Positions 1 through 8,437 of a stretch of 64,000 nucleotides of DNA are shown one piece after another. This DNA comes from Alteromonas sp. M12 (GTDB lineage Bacteria > Pseudomonadota > Gammaproteobacteria > Enterobacterales > Alteromonadaceae): positions 434,001 to 498,000 of the forward strand of contig NZ_CP144164.1 of NCBI RefSeq assembly GCF_037478005.1, given 5' to 3'. Each line of letters starts with the position of its first letter. Position 1 is the stretch's first letter. The notes beneath the pieces are model-generated. The model made no database searches. It saw only the letters and a program-made list of their open reading frames with translations, and was not told the DNA's origin. Position numbers and translations under genes: made by a program.

Positions 1-81
1 TAAGTTAGCTTTGCCAATGACACGCTTGAGCACGCGCACACTTGATTCACTATCTTCTATTAACAGAACCTTAAATTTCAT
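1..81 (-). CDS. Response regulator receiver domain protein (5' end only)
   Basis: Only the first 27 codons lie in the window; the gene continues beyond base 1. It starts at the ATG at 81-79 and reads in frame to the edge. The peptide begins with a hydrophobic strand followed by an acidic pair (KVLLIEDS), the typical beta-1 and Asp cluster of a CheY-like receiver domain. The phosphoacceptor Asp and any output domain lie outside the window, so the pathway is unknown. It lies 17 bp downstream of the uvrD stop on the same strand and could be co-transcribed with it. Confidence 0.6.
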   Translation of the reverse strand, partial: MKFKVLLIEDSESSVRVLKRVIGKANL

Positions 82-98
82 TGGCAATTCAGTTCGTT

Positions 99-2267
99 TT
101 AAATTTTTTCCAATTTAGCATAGGCCAACATTAGCCACTTTGTCCCTATGTTGTCAAAATTCACTTCAACTCGGGCATGTTCACCGCTTCCTTCGTAATT
201 TAAAACGGTTCCTTCTTGAAACTTACTATGTTTGACCCGTTGCCCTAGCTGAAAACCGGTAGACTCAAACGCCATATGCGATGTTGCTGGTTGAAAGCGG
301 TTTTGAATCGGGCGGCTGACGGTTGTTCGCAGGCGCACTTCCTCAATACATTCACTGGGAATTTCTTTGATAAAACGTGATGGTGTATGGTATTTATCTT
401 GACCATATAACCGTCTTGATTCGGCATAAGTCATGTATAGTTTTTGCATCGCACGGGTCATACCGACATAACAAAGTCTGCGTTCTTCCTCTAAGCGCCC
501 GGGCTCTTCATGGCTCATCTGGCTGGGGAACATACCTTCTTCAACACCGGCTAAGAAAACTAATGGAAATTCCAAGCCTTTTGCTGAATGTATTGTCATC
601 ATTTGCACGGCGTCTTGGTGGGCATCGGCTTGTGATTCACCTGCTTCCAATGATGCGTGGGCTAGGAACGCTGATAAGGGAGTCATGTTTTCAGCCTCTT
701 CAGGGGCTTCGAATTGCTTACAAGCGGTCACGAGTTCCTCAAGGTTTTCGATACGAGCTTGGGCTTTTTCACCTTTTTCCGCCTGATACATAGCAAATAG
801 GCCTGAATTTTTGATGACATGATCAGCTTGCTGGTCTAATTCAAATTCTTGTACTTCAACTTGTAACTTCAATATTAACTCGACGAAGCGCTGAAGTGCG
901 GTGGCAGCTCTTCCTGAAAAACGCTTTTCACGGAGCATGTCATTGGTGGCTTGCCACATTGATAACTCTTCATTACGGGCTGTTTCTCGAATTAATCCAA
1001 GGGTTTTATCTCCAATCCCACGAGTTGGCGTGTTCACAACTCGCTCATAAGCTGCATCATCTATTGGTTGATTAATCAGCCTTAGGTAGGCTAGGGCATC
1101 TTTGATTTCTTGGCGTTCGAAAAAGCGTAATCCGCCGTATATCCTATACGCCACCGACTCCTGTAACAGAGCTTCTTCTATAACCCGGGATTGAGCGTTG
1201 TTGCGATACAAAATGGCACAATCTGCTAACGCATCACCTTTGTCGCTCCATTCCTTAATCCGTGCCACAATGAATCGAGCTTCATCCAGTTCATTGAAGC
1301 CTGCATACATAGAAATGGCTTCGCCTTCGGCATCTTCAGTCCATAGGTCTTTGCCTAGTCGCCCTTGGTTATTATCTATCACCGCATTAGCGGCTTTGAG
1401 AATATTGCCTGTTGAGCGATAGTTCTGTTCTAGTCGAATTGTCTTGGCGCTAGGAAAGTCCCGCAAAAAGTGCTGAATATTTTCCACATTGGCGCCACGC
1501 CAGCCGTATATGGATTGATCATCGTCACCTACAATCATCATGTTGTTGTCTGCACAGCTCAAAATGCGCAACCAAGCATATTGGATGTTGTTAGTGTCTT
1601 GAAATTCATCGACCAAAATTGTGCGGAAACGTTTTTGGTAATGTCTGAGTACATCGGGGTTGTTCAGCCACAATTCATGGGCGCGCAGCAATAACTCAGC
1701 AAAATCTACCAAGCCTGAGCGATCACAGGTTTGTTGATAAGCTTGGTATATGTCTTTCATGGTTTGTTTGGTTGGATCACCCTGAGTATCTATGTGCTCA
1801 GGTCGCAGGCCTTCGTCTTTATTGCCATTGATGTACCATTGAATCGATTTAGGTTGCCAATTCTTTTCATCTAAATTAAGCGATTTAATCACCCGACGAA
1901 CTAATCGATACTGGTCATCAGAGTCCAATATCTGAAAATTCTCAGGTAAGCGTGCCTCTTTGAAATGAGTTCTAAGCAGTCGATGGGCGAGTCCGTGAAA
2001 GGTACCAATCCACATAGTGTGCAATCCTGAACCCATTAAACGTTCTACTCGACCACGCATTTCTCTGGCTGCTTTATTGGTAAATGTCACGGCAAGAATG
2101 CTAAAAGGAGCAAGTTGCTCAACTTCCATTAACCAAGCGATACGATGCACAAGCACTCGAGTTTTGCCACTTCCGGCACCGGCTAAAACCAACATATCGG
2201 ACGGGGGTGCTGCCACCACTTCACGTTGTTTATCGTTAAGTTGGTCTAAAAGTCGAGATACATCCAT
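99..2267 (-). CDS. uvrD: DNA helicase II (UvrD/PcrA family SF1A)
   Basis: An ATP-dependent 3'-5' DNA helicase used in nucleotide excision repair and methyl-directed mismatch repair to unwind the incised strand. The 722-residue length matches UvrD. Visible motifs are Walker A GAGSGKT (residues 30-36), the Q-motif region before it (LNDKQREVV), motif II VDEFQDTN (about 219-226), motif III GDDDQSIYGWRGA (about 248-260), a motif VI-type segment (LCYVGMTRA), and a C-terminal Tudor-like tail with GQRVKHSKFQEGTV. The ATG at 2267 is preceded by a LexA-like box at 2318-2333, so SOS control is likely. In enterobacteria uvrD follows yigB; here cysE and a REP cluster lie between the two on the chromosome. 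Confidence 0.97.
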   Translation of the reverse strand: MDVSRLLDQLNDKQREVVAAPPSDMLVLAGAGSGKTRVLVHRIAWLMEVEQLAPFSILAVTFTNKAAREMRGRVERLMGSGLHTMWIGTFHGLAHRLLRTHFKEARLPENFQILDSDDQYRLVRRVIKSLNLDEKNWQPKSIQWYINGNKDEGLRPEHIDTQGDPTKQTMKDIYQAYQQTCDRSGLVDFAELLLRAHELWLNNPDVLRHYQKRFRTILVDEFQDTNNIQYAWLRILSCADNNMMIVGDDDQSIYGWRGANVENIQHFLRDFPSAKTIRLEQNYRSTGNILKAANAVIDNNQGRLGKDLWTEDAEGEAISMYAGFNELDEARFIVARIKEWSDKGDALADCAILYRNNAQSRVIEEALLQESVAYRIYGGLRFFERQEIKDALAYLRLINQPIDDAAYERVVNTPTRGIGDKTLGLIRETARNEELSMWQATNDMLREKRFSGRAATALQRFVELILKLQVEVQEFELDQQADHVIKNSGLFAMYQAEKGEKAQARIENLEELVTACKQFEAPEEAENMTPLSAFLAHASLEAGESQADAHQDAVQMMTIHSAKGLEFPLVFLAGVEEGMFPSQMSHEEPGRLEEERRLCYVGMTRAMQKLYMTYAESRRLYGQDKYHTPSRFIKEIPSECIEEVRLRTTVSRPIQNRFQPATSHMAFESTGFQLGQRVKHSKFQEGTVLNYEGSGEHARVEVNFDNIGTKWLMLAYAKLEKI

Positions 2268-2317
2268 AACAAGCTTATTTAAATTTATTGATTAATAGAC
2301 GAAGTATATCAGTTATA

Positions 2318-2333
2318 CTGTGTTTTTATACAT
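2318..2333 (-). promoter_or_regulatory. Putative LexA (SOS) box upstream of uvrD
   Basis: The sequence CTG-TGTTTTTATA-CAT has the spacing of the gammaproteobacterial LexA consensus (CTG-N10-CAG) with one mismatch in the right half-site. The extended 20-mer beginning TACTGT matches the classic E. coli consensus at 14 of 20 positions by eye. It lies about 50-65 bp upstream of the uvrD start codon, where repressor would cover the promoter. uvrD is a known SOS gene in E. coli. No comparable box was found upstream of uvrA or ssb in this window. Confidence 0.5.
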
Positions 2334-2483
2334 CGAAAGGGCTGGTTTTGTGACTTTTACCCAGCAATATGCAAACTGAGCTTGTATTTGAACGTTTTTG
2401 CCCGCACATCCGTTCTAATAAACTAACATAAGACAAAAGTGACTTACCCTACGTTTGGGTAGAATTCAATTGAGGAGAACTAG

Positions 2484-3266
2484 ATGCCAATCGATAATTT
2501 CTGGAAGAGATTAAAAGCTGAAGCTGAAGAATTAGTGGAAAGCGAACCTCTCTTAGCCAGCTATGTGCATGCTTGTATTCTCGCTCACCACAACTTTGAG
2601 ACGTCTTTGAGCTTTATTCTTTCCAATAAAATCCAAGATGAGGTTATGCCCGCGCTCGCTATTCGCGAAGTGCTTGATCAAGCCTATACATTGAGTCCCG
2701 AAATTGTAGAGTCAGCAATCGAAGACATTGAAGCTGTGTTAACCCGAGATCCTGCAGTAGATAAAATTCTCACTGTATTGTTGTATTTTAAAGGCTTTCA
2801 AGCGATTCAGGCTTATCGATTATCCCATTATTTATGGGCCAAAAACCGTAAGCAATTAGCCCTGTTTGTGCAAAGTCGAAACTCCGAAGTCTTCGGTGTT
2901 GATATCCACCCTGCCGCAGTGATTGGCAAAGGCGTAATGTTTGACCACGCAACTGGTATTGTTATTGGTGAAACAGCCGTTGTGGAGGATCATGTTTCAA
3001 TTCTACAATCCGTCACGTTAGGCGGAACTGGTAACGAGTCCGGCGATCGTCACCCTAAAGTACGCCAGGGCGTCATGGTGGGAGCAGGGGCCAAAATTCT
3101 CGGTAATATAGAGATTGGTGCAGGTGCTAAAGTTGGTGCTGGTAGTGTGGTTCTCAAGAACGTACCTAAGCACGTTACAGTTGCAGGAGTGCCTGCGAAA
3201 ATTGTCGGTGTACCTAGTTGTCCTAATCCTTGTGAAACAATGAACCAAAATATTTACGAAGATTAA
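2484..3266 (+). CDS. cysE: Serine O-acetyltransferase
   Basis: Transfers acetyl from acetyl-CoA to L-serine to give O-acetylserine, the first step of cysteine biosynthesis in the cytoplasm. The 260-residue protein has the N-terminal alpha-helical SAT domain (residues about 1-135) and a left-handed beta-helix of hexapeptide repeats (about 140-235), with FGVDIHPAA, FDHATGIVIGETAVV and the glycine-rich LGGTGNESGDRHPK segment. A flexible tail follows and is the usual docking site for the sulfhydrylase CysK. The ATG is preceded by a good ribosome site (GAGGAG). It is a single gene between uvrD and yigB and points away from both. A REP cluster follows its stop. Confidence 0.95.
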   Translation: MPIDNFWKRLKAEAEELVESEPLLASYVHACILAHHNFETSLSFILSNKIQDEVMPALAIREVLDQAYTLSPEIVESAIEDIEAVLTRDPAVDKILTVLLYFKGFQAIQAYRLSHYLWAKNRKQLALFVQSRNSEVFGVDIHPAAVIGKGVMFDHATGIVIGETAVVEDHVSILQSVTLGGTGNESGDRHPKVRQGVMVGAGAKILGNIEIGAGAKVGAGSVVLKNVPKHVTVAGVPAKIVGVPSCPNPCETMNQNIYED

Positions 3267-3310
3267 TGGTTGGGCAGATAAGTCGACCATAAAGCGTCTC
3301 GTTATTCCCC

Positions 3311-3500
3311 TGTAGGCGGGGGTTTTAGGCCGAGTTTGTCATCGCTTTTCCACGGGCTGAAGCCCGTGCTACAGACATTAGTAGCACGGTACTTATGCCG
3401 TGGATTGGTTGAATTGTTTACTGAGAGCTGAAGCCCGTGCTACAAAGGCGAAAATGTATTTGGTTATTTATCTGTAGGCGAGTGCTTTAGGCTCGTGTTA
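3311..3500. repeat. Cluster of five GTAG-headed REP-like palindromes in alternating orientation
   Basis: Five related units lie between the 3' ends of cysE and yigB. Plus-oriented units begin TGTAGGCGGG at 3311, GTAGCACGG at 3381 and TGTAGGCGAG at 3473. Minus-oriented units end in CTAC at about 3350-3373 and 3426-3444. The minus units contain the arm pair CACGGGCT/AGCCCGTG, or part of it. A GTAG head next to an imperfect palindrome, with heads alternating in direction, is the hallmark of REP/BIME elements spread by RAYT (TnpA-REP) transposases. They may also serve as bidirectional transcription ends for the two convergent genes. No RAYT gene is in the window. Confidence 0.75.
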
Positions 3501-3520
3501 TAAGAGCGAACTGTCCGTAT

Positions 3521-4243
3521 TTAGTTTTCAATCAATAAATTTAACTCTTCCAAATCATCTAATTGAACATGAGGAAGGACTGTGGTCTTTTCTTGAGTTA
3601 AATGCATTTTCCGGTTGTAGGCGTACCAACCGCTTTGCATGCCCGCATTGATTGCGCCCATCACATCTTTTTCTAAGTTATCACCCACATGTAGAATCTC
3701 TTTGGGAGCTACTTTCAATGTTGAACTTGCCAGCGTAAACATCGCATCGTGAGGCTTCATCGGCCGTTCCAAATTGGCTTTAAAACAATGGCTAAAATAC
3801 TCACTAATACCAATCTGTTGCAGGTTCACGTTACCGTTGGTGATAGCAACCAGAGGGAGTTTATTAGCCAACTTAGACAACAAGGCACATATTTCTTGGT
3901 TCACTTGAAAGTTACTGCGATGGTGATAAAAGAAATCAAAACAGTCATCCACCGCGGAGCTGAGATGGTGATCTTGATAACCCGCTTTTTGTAATCCTGT
4001 TTGTAATGTATGTTTGCGTAAAGCCCCCATATCTGAGGCCAGTTGAGGTTGACTTTGTAAATGTTCTAGTTTGAATTGTTGCCAATCTTGGTAGGAAAAC
4101 TCTGATGTTTTTGGGTAGCTAGCAGACAAATAGCTAAGTAGCTTTCTTTCAGCTTCCATAATAAAGGGATAGTTGTCATACAACGTATCATCTAAATCAA
4201 AACTAATGGCTTTTATTGGGGAAAAATTCCGATAAAATTTCAT
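3521..4243 (-). CDS. yigB: HAD-superfamily phosphatase, YigB family
   Basis: A cytoplasmic haloacid-dehalogenase-fold phosphatase. In E. coli YigB dephosphorylates the pyrimidine intermediate of riboflavin synthesis. Motif I is FDLDDTLYD with the nucleophile Asp16 and acid/base Asp18, motif II is VAITNGN, and motif III/IV is HVGDNLEKDVMGA. A helical cap lies between motifs I and II. At 240 residues it matches the family. It follows xerC after 63 bp, as in E. coli, and is the last gene of the lptM-lysA-dapF-xerC unit. The exact substrate is inferred from orthology and synteny, not from residues. Confidence 0.88.
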   Translation of the reverse strand: MKFYRNFSPIKAISFDLDDTLYDNYPFIMEAERKLLSYLSASYPKTSEFSYQDWQQFKLEHLQSQPQLASDMGALRKHTLQTGLQKAGYQDHHLSSAVDDCFDFFYHHRSNFQVNQEICALLSKLANKLPLVAITNGNVNLQQIGISEYFSHCFKANLERPMKPHDAMFTLASSTLKVAPKEILHVGDNLEKDVMGAINAGMQSGWYAYNRKMHLTQEKTTVLPHVQLDDLEELNLLIEN

Positions 4244-4306
4244 TCAGGAATACCTATTCTTCAACCTTAAAATGTTTTTTATTCGTCAATACTGGAAGTC
4301 TGACTA

Positions 4307-5203
4307 CTATTTGTTTTTTCGCGACCGAGGGTGTGCGTTGTCGTACACCTTGGATAAATGCTGAAAATCCAAGTGTGTATACACTTGGGTGGTCGACAAA
4401 TTCGCATGACCTAGTAGCTCTTGTACTGCGCGTAAATCTCCGCTGGATTCTAACATATGAGTGGCATAAGAATGTCGCAACTTGTGTGGATTTACTTTTT
4501 GGTCAATATGTTGTTTGTGTGCCCATAATTGCATTCGCTTGGCAATTTGACGGTGGCTTATGCGGCGTTTGTGCATACTAACAAACAGCGCTTGTTCGTC
4601 GGCAGGGGGAGTCATTTGACTGCGTACCGCCAACCATTTATTTAACCAAGTTATGGCTGTCTTACCAACCGGTATCACACGCTCTTTACGACCTTTACCG
4701 AATACTCTAATTTGACCTTTGGTGACTATGTCTTGCAAGTTTAAGCCAGACAATTCGGCTAAACGTAATCCGCAACCGTACGTTAGCTCCATCATTGCTC
4801 GGTCACGCACCGCCAACACTGATTCAGGATCTATTTCCAGTAATTGGCCAACTTGGTCTACATTCAAGTGTTTCGGCAGTGGCCTGCCAAGTTTAGGTGT
4901 TTGTACGGCTTTCGCTGGGTTAGTTTTGAGTACACTCTGAGCGACTAGAAATTGGCAAAACGTGCGTAATGCAGACAAACGCAATGCAATTGAGCGCGGG
5001 GCTAAATTTTTGCGTCTAGTCTGACTCAAAATAGATTTAATATGATGAGTAGTTAGTTCAGACCAACTTGATATGTCTAACTGTTCACTTATCGAGTGCA
5101 GTTGTCGCTGGTAGTTTTCTATTGTTTTGGGTGAAAGGTTTCTTTCGTATTTTATGAACGAAAAAAATTTTTCCAGCCAGTGGTCTAAGGCTGGAGCGTC
5201 CAT
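4307..5203 (-). CDS. xerC: Tyrosine recombinase XerC
   Basis: Half of the XerCD site-specific recombinase that resolves chromosome dimers at dif, with FtsK, at the division septum. The 298-residue protein has an N-terminal SAM-like core-binding domain (residues about 5-90) and a C-terminal catalytic domain. The catalytic set is visible: Arg147 (YGCGLRLAE), Lys170 (GKGRKERVIPV), His240 and Arg243 (HKLRHSYATH), His266 (LGHANLSTTQ) and the nucleophile Tyr275. It lies 2 bp after the DUF484 gene. XerC rather than XerD is favoured by this dapF-DUF484-xerC context, which is conserved in gammaproteobacteria. Confidence 0.96.
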   Translation of the reverse strand: MDAPALDHWLEKFFSFIKYERNLSPKTIENYQRQLHSISEQLDISSWSELTTHHIKSILSQTRRKNLAPRSIALRLSALRTFCQFLVAQSVLKTNPAKAVQTPKLGRPLPKHLNVDQVGQLLEIDPESVLAVRDRAMMELTYGCGLRLAELSGLNLQDIVTKGQIRVFGKGRKERVIPVGKTAITWLNKWLAVRSQMTPPADEQALFVSMHKRRISHRQIAKRMQLWAHKQHIDQKVNPHKLRHSYATHMLESSGDLRAVQELLGHANLSTTQVYTHLDFQHLSKVYDNAHPRSRKNK

Positions 5204-5205
5204 GG

Positions 5206-5904
5206 TTAATATCCAGCCAAGTTTGGCAGCAGTACGTTTAAGAACTGTTGCAACTGAGTTATCAGTAAAGTATCCATATCTGGATTGAAATGACTTGGGT
5301 CTTTACTGCCAATGGCTAAAATGCCTAGTTCGCCTTTTTCACCTAGCAGCATAAGAGCGACAGATTCAACGTTTCCTTCTTTGAACAGCAACTGCTTTTC
5401 ATGTTGGCTTAAGCGGCCGAAGAAAAAACAGTCTTGTTTAAAACGCTTTTCGATAAATAATTTGCGTTGAATCTCTGGTAACGCATGGGCACCGCTGAAC
5501 GATTTTAACGTGACTGCAGATAATCGTAGCTTTTGGCACATAACATCTTCAAGTACATCTTGGACTTCGCTAAAAAATCGGCAACTGAGTAATTGAAGGT
5601 TCAAATCTGCATAAATACGGTATATTTGTTCGTTTTGCTTTGCTATCGAAATGAGTTGATTGAGCTTGTGGGACAATTCGCGATTTTTCTTGCGTAATTG
5701 TTCTGATTGCAACTCAACCAGAGAAATACTGCCTTTTTGTTGATGAGAAATGACGAGTTTTTCCGCCAATTCTGGATACTCAACAAAAAAATCAGGATTC
5801 TCTAACAAGTAGTCTTTTACGTCTTTATCGCTAACGACGTCTGCCACTTTTTCATAATTAGTTAGCATTTCCCTATTTACCTGTTGTTGTGCTGTATCAC
5901 TCAT
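5206..5904 (-). CDS. DUF484 family protein
   Basis: A 232-residue cytoplasmic protein of the DUF484 family, almost always encoded between dapF and xerC. The N-terminal third carries the family signature [18 protein letters not shown] (residues about 29-46). A predicted coiled coil follows (about 60-95) and then a GAF-like alpha/beta domain up to residue 225. Its biochemical function is not established. The linkage to xerC has led to guesses about chromosome segregation, but nothing in the sequence shows this. The start overlaps the dapF stop by 4 bp (ATGA), indicating translational coupling. Confidence 0.9.
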   Translation of the reverse strand: MSDTAQQQVNREMLTNYEKVADVVSDKDVKDYLLENPDFFVEYPELAEKLVISHQQKGSISLVELQSEQLRKKNRELSHKLNQLISIAKQNEQIYRIYADLNLQLLSCRFFSEVQDVLEDVMCQKLRLSAVTLKSFSGAHALPEIQRKLFIEKRFKQDCFFFGRLSQHEKQLLFKEGNVESVALMLLGEKGELGILAIGSKDPSHFNPDMDTLLITQLQQFLNVLLPNLAGY

Positions 5905-6731
5905 ATTATGAGGGTTCCATCAAAAATATGTTCCGCAGGACCAGTCATTTTTAATACATTGTCTTTACCTTGCCAACGTATTTTTAATGTACCACCGGGT
6001 AGGTCAACTTGTACATCTTTGCTTAGTTTACCTTGAATCTGACCAATTGCCACTGCTGCACAAGCACCCGTTCCACAAGCTAAAGTTTCACCTGCTCCGC
6101 GTTCGTGTACTCGCAGTTTTATATGATTTTCGTTGATTATTTGCATGAACCCAACATTGACGTTTTCAGGAAATCTGTCATGGGTTTCAAGTAATGGGCC
6201 GATGTTTTCTACATCTGCAGTTTGCACGTCATCAACTTCAAGCACGCAATGGGGATTCCCCATTGACACCGACCCAACCATAAAGGTTTGCTCTTGTGCT
6301 CGAATCAAATAAATTTTTTCTTCTTTATTGGCTTTTAAAGGTATCTTTGCTGGCTCGAAAATCGGGCGTCCCATATTTACGGTGACTTGGCCGTCTTTTT
6401 CAAGATACAACACTATTTTGCCAGACTTAGTACTAACCACCACTTTATTACGGTTAGTTAACCCCTTTATTTTTACAAACTTTGCAAAGCATCTTGCGCC
6501 ATTGCCGCACTGAGAAACCTCCGAACCATCGGCATTAAAAATACGATAGTGGAAGTCTTGTTCCGGATCATAAGGCGGTTCAACCAACAACAGTTGGTCG
6601 AAGCCTATGCCAAAGTTTCTATCAGCCAATTGCTGAATTTTATCTTTCGAAAAAAATACATTTTGCGTGACATTGTCGATAACGACGAAATCGTTGCCAA
6701 GACCATGCATCTTAGAAAATTGAATTTGCAT
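5901..6731 (-). CDS. dapF: Diaminopimelate epimerase
   Basis: Interconverts LL- and meso-diaminopimelate, supplying meso-DAP for peptidoglycan and lysine. It is PLP-independent and uses two cysteines, both visible: Cys75 in [11 protein letters not shown] and Cys219 in [10 protein letters not shown]. The 276-residue length and the N-terminal [15 protein letters not shown] signature are standard. It sits directly downstream of lysA, so the last two steps of lysine synthesis are adjacent. It overlaps the DUF484 gene by 4 bp. The 131 bp between lysA and dapF shows no clear terminator. Confidence 0.97.
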   Translation of the reverse strand: MQIQFSKMHGLGNDFVVIDNVTQNVFFSKDKIQQLADRNFGIGFDQLLLVEPPYDPEQDFHYRIFNADGSEVSQCGNGARCFAKFVKIKGLTNRNKVVVSTKSGKIVLYLEKDGQVTVNMGRPIFEPAKIPLKANKEEKIYLIRAQEQTFMVGSVSMGNPHCVLEVDDVQTADVENIGPLLETHDRFPENVNVGFMQIINENHIKLRVHERGAGETLACGTGACAAVAIGQIQGKLSKDVQVDLPGGTLKIRWQGKDNVLKMTGPAEHIFDGTLII

Positions 6732-6862
6732 TATTACTACTAAAAGTTTTGTTACGGTTATATTAACCTACATATGCGGCGACCAAAATAGCTATTTTGC
6801 AGTCTATTTGCGACACACACTAAAAACAACGTAAATTCAGGTAACTAATTTACATGTTATCG

Positions 6863-8113
6863 CTACGAAATAACGTGTTCACCCTTCCACAGGTCAGATA
6901 ACACTTCTCGTTCACGTGCTAAATGTAATTGGTTTTTATCAACAATTATTTCAGCTGGACGACAACGGCTGTTGTAATTTGACGCCATCACAAAACCGTA
7001 AGCACCTGCACTGCGCACAACCAACAAGTCGTTAGGAGCAATTTCCAGCTCTCGGTCTTTACCAATGAAATCTCCGGTTTCGCAAATTGGACCAACGATG
7101 TCATAGATTGCCTTAGGCTTGCCTGTACTCAGTTCCGCAGGAATGATGTTTTGCCAAGCTGAATAAAGTGCTGGACGAATTAAATCATTCATTGCGGCAT
7201 CTACTATGGCGAAGTTTTTCTCTTCCCCTTGTTTAATAAATTCTACTTTGGTGATGAGAATACCTGCGTTTGCCATAATCGCACGTCCAGGTTCAAATAT
7301 TAGCTTAAGCTCTGGGCGCTGCTGCATGCGCGTCATAAGTGCTTCAACGTACTGATCGGGATGGGGCGGCGTTTCATCTTTATACGCCACGCCTAAACCA
7401 CCGCCGACATCGAGGTGACTGATGGTGATACCCAGTTCGGCCAGCTCATCAATCAGTAATAACAATCTGTCTAGTGCATCTACGAATGGCACTATATCGG
7501 TGAGTTGTGAGCCAATATGACAGTCCATGCCTTTAATTTCTAAATGCTCATAGCTAGCGGCAAGCTTATAAATGGCAACCGCGTTTTCTCGTGGTATACC
7601 AAATTTGTTGGCTTTGAGCCCTGTTGAAATATAGGGGTGCGTTTTAGCATCCACATCGGGATTTACGCGAATAGAAATTGGCGCGACTACATTGAGTTTA
7701 GATGCAACTTTATTGATCCGCTCTAATTCAGGAGCAGACTCAACGTTAAAACATAAAATGTTTTTAGACAGAGCAAATTCAATTTCTTGTTCGGTTTTAC
7801 CGACTCCAGAAAATACCACTTTAGTTGGATCACCACCGGCTTCAATTACGCGAGATAATTCACCGCTTGAGACGATATCAAAACCAGAGCCTAGCTTCGC
7901 CATGACCGAAAGCACACCTAAATTGGAATTTGCTTTCACCGCGTAACAAATCAGGTGAGCATGCTTACCTGCAGCTTTGTCAAAAGCATGCCAGTGACGC
8001 TCTATTGTTGCTCTGGAATAAACATAACAAGGTGTCCCAAACTGCTCTGCAATCTGTTGAACCGGCACATCTTCGGCGTGAAGGGTAGAGTCTTGATACT
8101 GAAAATAATCCAA
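6863..8113 (-). CDS. lysA: Diaminopimelate decarboxylase
   Basis: Decarboxylates meso-diaminopimelate to L-lysine using PLP, in the cytoplasm. This is a fold-III (alanine-racemase-like) barrel plus C-terminal beta domain of 416 residues. The Schiff-base lysine is Lys60 (CYAVKANSN), the phosphate-binding glycine loop is LDVGGGLGVAY, and the substrate-contact segment near the C terminus is GPICETGDF. The start is a TTG at 8113-8111 that directly follows the lptM stop codon (TAGTTG). A GAGGAG ribosome site inside the lptM 3' end supports this unusual start and strongly suggests translational coupling. Confidence 0.95.
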   Translation of the reverse strand: MDYFQYQDSTLHAEDVPVQQIAEQFGTPCYVYSRATIERHWHAFDKAAGKHAHLICYAVKANSNLGVLSVMAKLGSGFDIVSSGELSRVIEAGGDPTKVVFSGVGKTEQEIEFALSKNILCFNVESAPELERINKVASKLNVVAPISIRVNPDVDAKTHPYISTGLKANKFGIPRENAVAIYKLAASYEHLEIKGMDCHIGSQLTDIVPFVDALDRLLLLIDELAELGITISHLDVGGGLGVAYKDETPPHPDQYVEALMTRMQQRPELKLIFEPGRAIMANAGILITKVEFIKQGEEKNFAIVDAAMNDLIRPALYSAWQNIIPAELSTGKPKAIYDIVGPICETGDFIGKDRELEIAPNDLLVVRSAGAYGFVMASNYNSRCRPAEIIVDKNQLHLAREREVLSDLWKGEHVIS

Positions 8114-8272
8114 CTACGACTGCTCCTCTGAGTCATCTAAATTTTGCTCTGCGGTGGGTGAGTTTTGCTCAGTGGGATGAATTAGTTCACCCTTAAGCCC
8201 ACAACCTGAAATGATAAAAATGAACGCCAATAAGGAAAGCATACGAATCGCAAAACACAGATTTTTGAACAC
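8114..8272 (-). CDS. lptM: LptM (YifL) small lipoprotein
   Basis: A 52-residue lipoprotein gene directly upstream of lysA. The peptide starts at a GTG (8272) about 8 bp after TTAGG and has two basic residues, a hydrophobic stretch and the lipobox ISGC at residues 21-24. The mature protein starts CGLKGEL, the LptM signature, and then has a short polar acidic tail. LptM assists assembly and disulfide formation of the LptD/LptE lipopolysaccharide translocon at the outer membrane. The lptM-dapF-xerC neighbourhood is conserved in gammaproteobacteria. An ATG at codon 11 is a less likely start because it would remove the basic n-region. Confidence 0.85.
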   Translation of the reverse strand: MFKNLCFAIRMLSLLAFIFIISGCGLKGELIHPTEQNSPTAEQNLDDSEEQS

Positions 8273-8437
8273 TGATATCACCTAACAATTACGAAAGGCT
8301 ATATCATCTCATCAAAAGCAAAAAAAACAAGCATTGCCACTGCCTGATTTGGGATAAGACATGCAATAAATTAATAATTGCCTCTAAATCAAGGTCACTT
8401 ACGTCGCTGTCACATTAAACTGACGCCGCACTTTTTC
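8273..8437. other. Leader region of the lptM-lysA operon
   Basis: This AT-rich stretch must hold the promoter of the minus-strand lptM-lysA-dapF unit. On the minus strand a TTGATT hexamer followed after 17 bp by an AT-rich block is a weak sigma70-like candidate. No lysine riboswitch (L-box) secondary structure or other conserved leader could be recognised. Beyond 8437 the sequence changes abruptly into the tandem array. Confidence 0.3.

Noticed and set aside
377..793. A 138-codon plus-strand gene inside uvrD
   Set aside because: It is antisense to a well-supported helicase gene and has no family features.
8273..8437. Lysine riboswitch upstream of lptM-lysA
   Set aside because: The region is short and AT-rich, and it lacks recognisable L-box stems.
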